From an uncultured Gemmatimonadota bacterium (GTDB lineage Bacteria; Gemmatimonadota; Gemmatimonadetes; Gemmatimonadales; GWC2-71-9): DNA of 5,794 nucleotides. Shown here piece by piece: positions 5,630-5,794 of this stretch. The position numbers and the translations under genes were made by a program. The DNA lies in NCBI GenBank assembly GCA_946479805.1, contig CAMLHP010000128.1:1-5794 (forward strand), in the 5' to 3' direction. Under the pieces are notes generated by a model. The model was not told where the DNA came from and did no database searches. It worked only from the letters and a program-made list of their open reading frames with translations. Positions within the stretch are counted from its first letter, which is position 1, and every line of letters starts with the position of its first letter.

Positions 5630-5794
5630 TGCGGGGCGCCCTCATTCACCTGGACGAAAGCTGCCTGGGCAACGGCCGAGAGGGCGAGAACCCTGGAGGT
5701 GCAGCGGGCCTGATCGAGGTTCGGCTTCGGTCAGGCGTTGAGCGGCGCGACTTCTACCTCAGCGAGCCGGCCACCACCAACAACCGCATGGCGC
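5629..5794 (+). CDS. Divergent RNase H-like protein, N-terminal part
   Basis: From a GTG at 5629 the frame runs 55 codons to the window edge. Residues 4-15 (ALIHLDESCLGN) match the first strand of RNase HI, where the Asp of 'FTDGSCLGNPGPGG' is catalytic; here it is Asp9. An extra GREGEN (16-21) separates LGN from PGG. A strand follows (GLIEVRLRSG) and then RRDFYLSEPATTNNRM, the classic RNase H 'TTNNRM' helix start. In E. coli RNase HI the next residue is catalytic Glu48; here it is Ala55. The fold call is good, but hydrolysis of RNA in RNA-DNA hybrids is uncertain. GTG is the only start between the upstream in-frame TGA (5596-5598) and the motif. A GGGGGAG stretch lies just upstream but is too close for an ideal site, so coupling to the 75-aa gene through the TAGTG overlap is likely. 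Confidence 0.8.
   Translation, partial: MRGALIHLDESCLGNGREGENPGGAAGLIEVRLRSGVERRDFYLSEPATTNNRMA

Noticed and set aside
5629..5794. A selC-type tRNA downstream of selD
   Set aside because: The stretch looked for a moment like a non-coding tail, but it translates cleanly into an RNase H-like N-terminus, and no acceptor stem or TTC arm could be drawn.

Overview
The window is gene-dense, very G+C-rich bacterial chromosomal DNA (about two thirds G+C by eye). The gene content includes an Ig-like/TolB-propeller surface protein, a histone H1-like basic-tail protein, a lipoprotein amidohydrolase and a SelD. This mix, with the codon use, fits a member of Gemmatimonadota best. Acidobacteriota or Myxococcota cannot be excluded, and the assignment is an inference from style, not from a marker gene.

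Layout. Positions 1-1945 (minus strand) are the first 648 codons of a large exported protein that runs off the left edge: a signal peptide, about five bacterial Ig-like (BIG2-type) modules, then the start of a TolB/PD40 beta-propeller. A 156-bp divergent spacer (1946-2101) separates it from the plus-strand genes and holds a perfect 10-bp inverted repeat with a 7-bp centre, a strong operator candidate. On the plus strand follow a 119-aa histone H1-like protein (2102-2461), an intrinsic terminator (2485-2514), a lipid-anchored amidohydrolase (2535-3887) and, after only 3 nt, a 120-aa membrane protein (3891-4253). A 93-bp spacer (4254-4346) carries a GTGGGGA-rich inverted repeat. Last comes a tightly overlapped set: selD (4347-5402), a 75-aa unknown protein (5402-5629) and the N-terminus of a divergent RNase H-like protein (5629-5794, cut by the right edge).

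How the parts relate. The amidohydrolase and the membrane protein are probably co-translated and both act at the envelope. selD, the 75-aa gene and the RNase H-like gene share one-base stop/start overlaps (TGATG, TAGTG), so they are almost certainly one operon. SelD makes selenophosphate, but none of its usual partners (selA, selB, selC, tRNA 2-selenouridine synthase) is in the window. The most unusual points are the RNase H-like protein that has Ala where RNase HI has a catalytic Glu, its coupling to selD through an unrecognised small protein, and the palindrome in the divergent spacer. I see no CRISPR array, insertion sequence, tRNA or rRNA.
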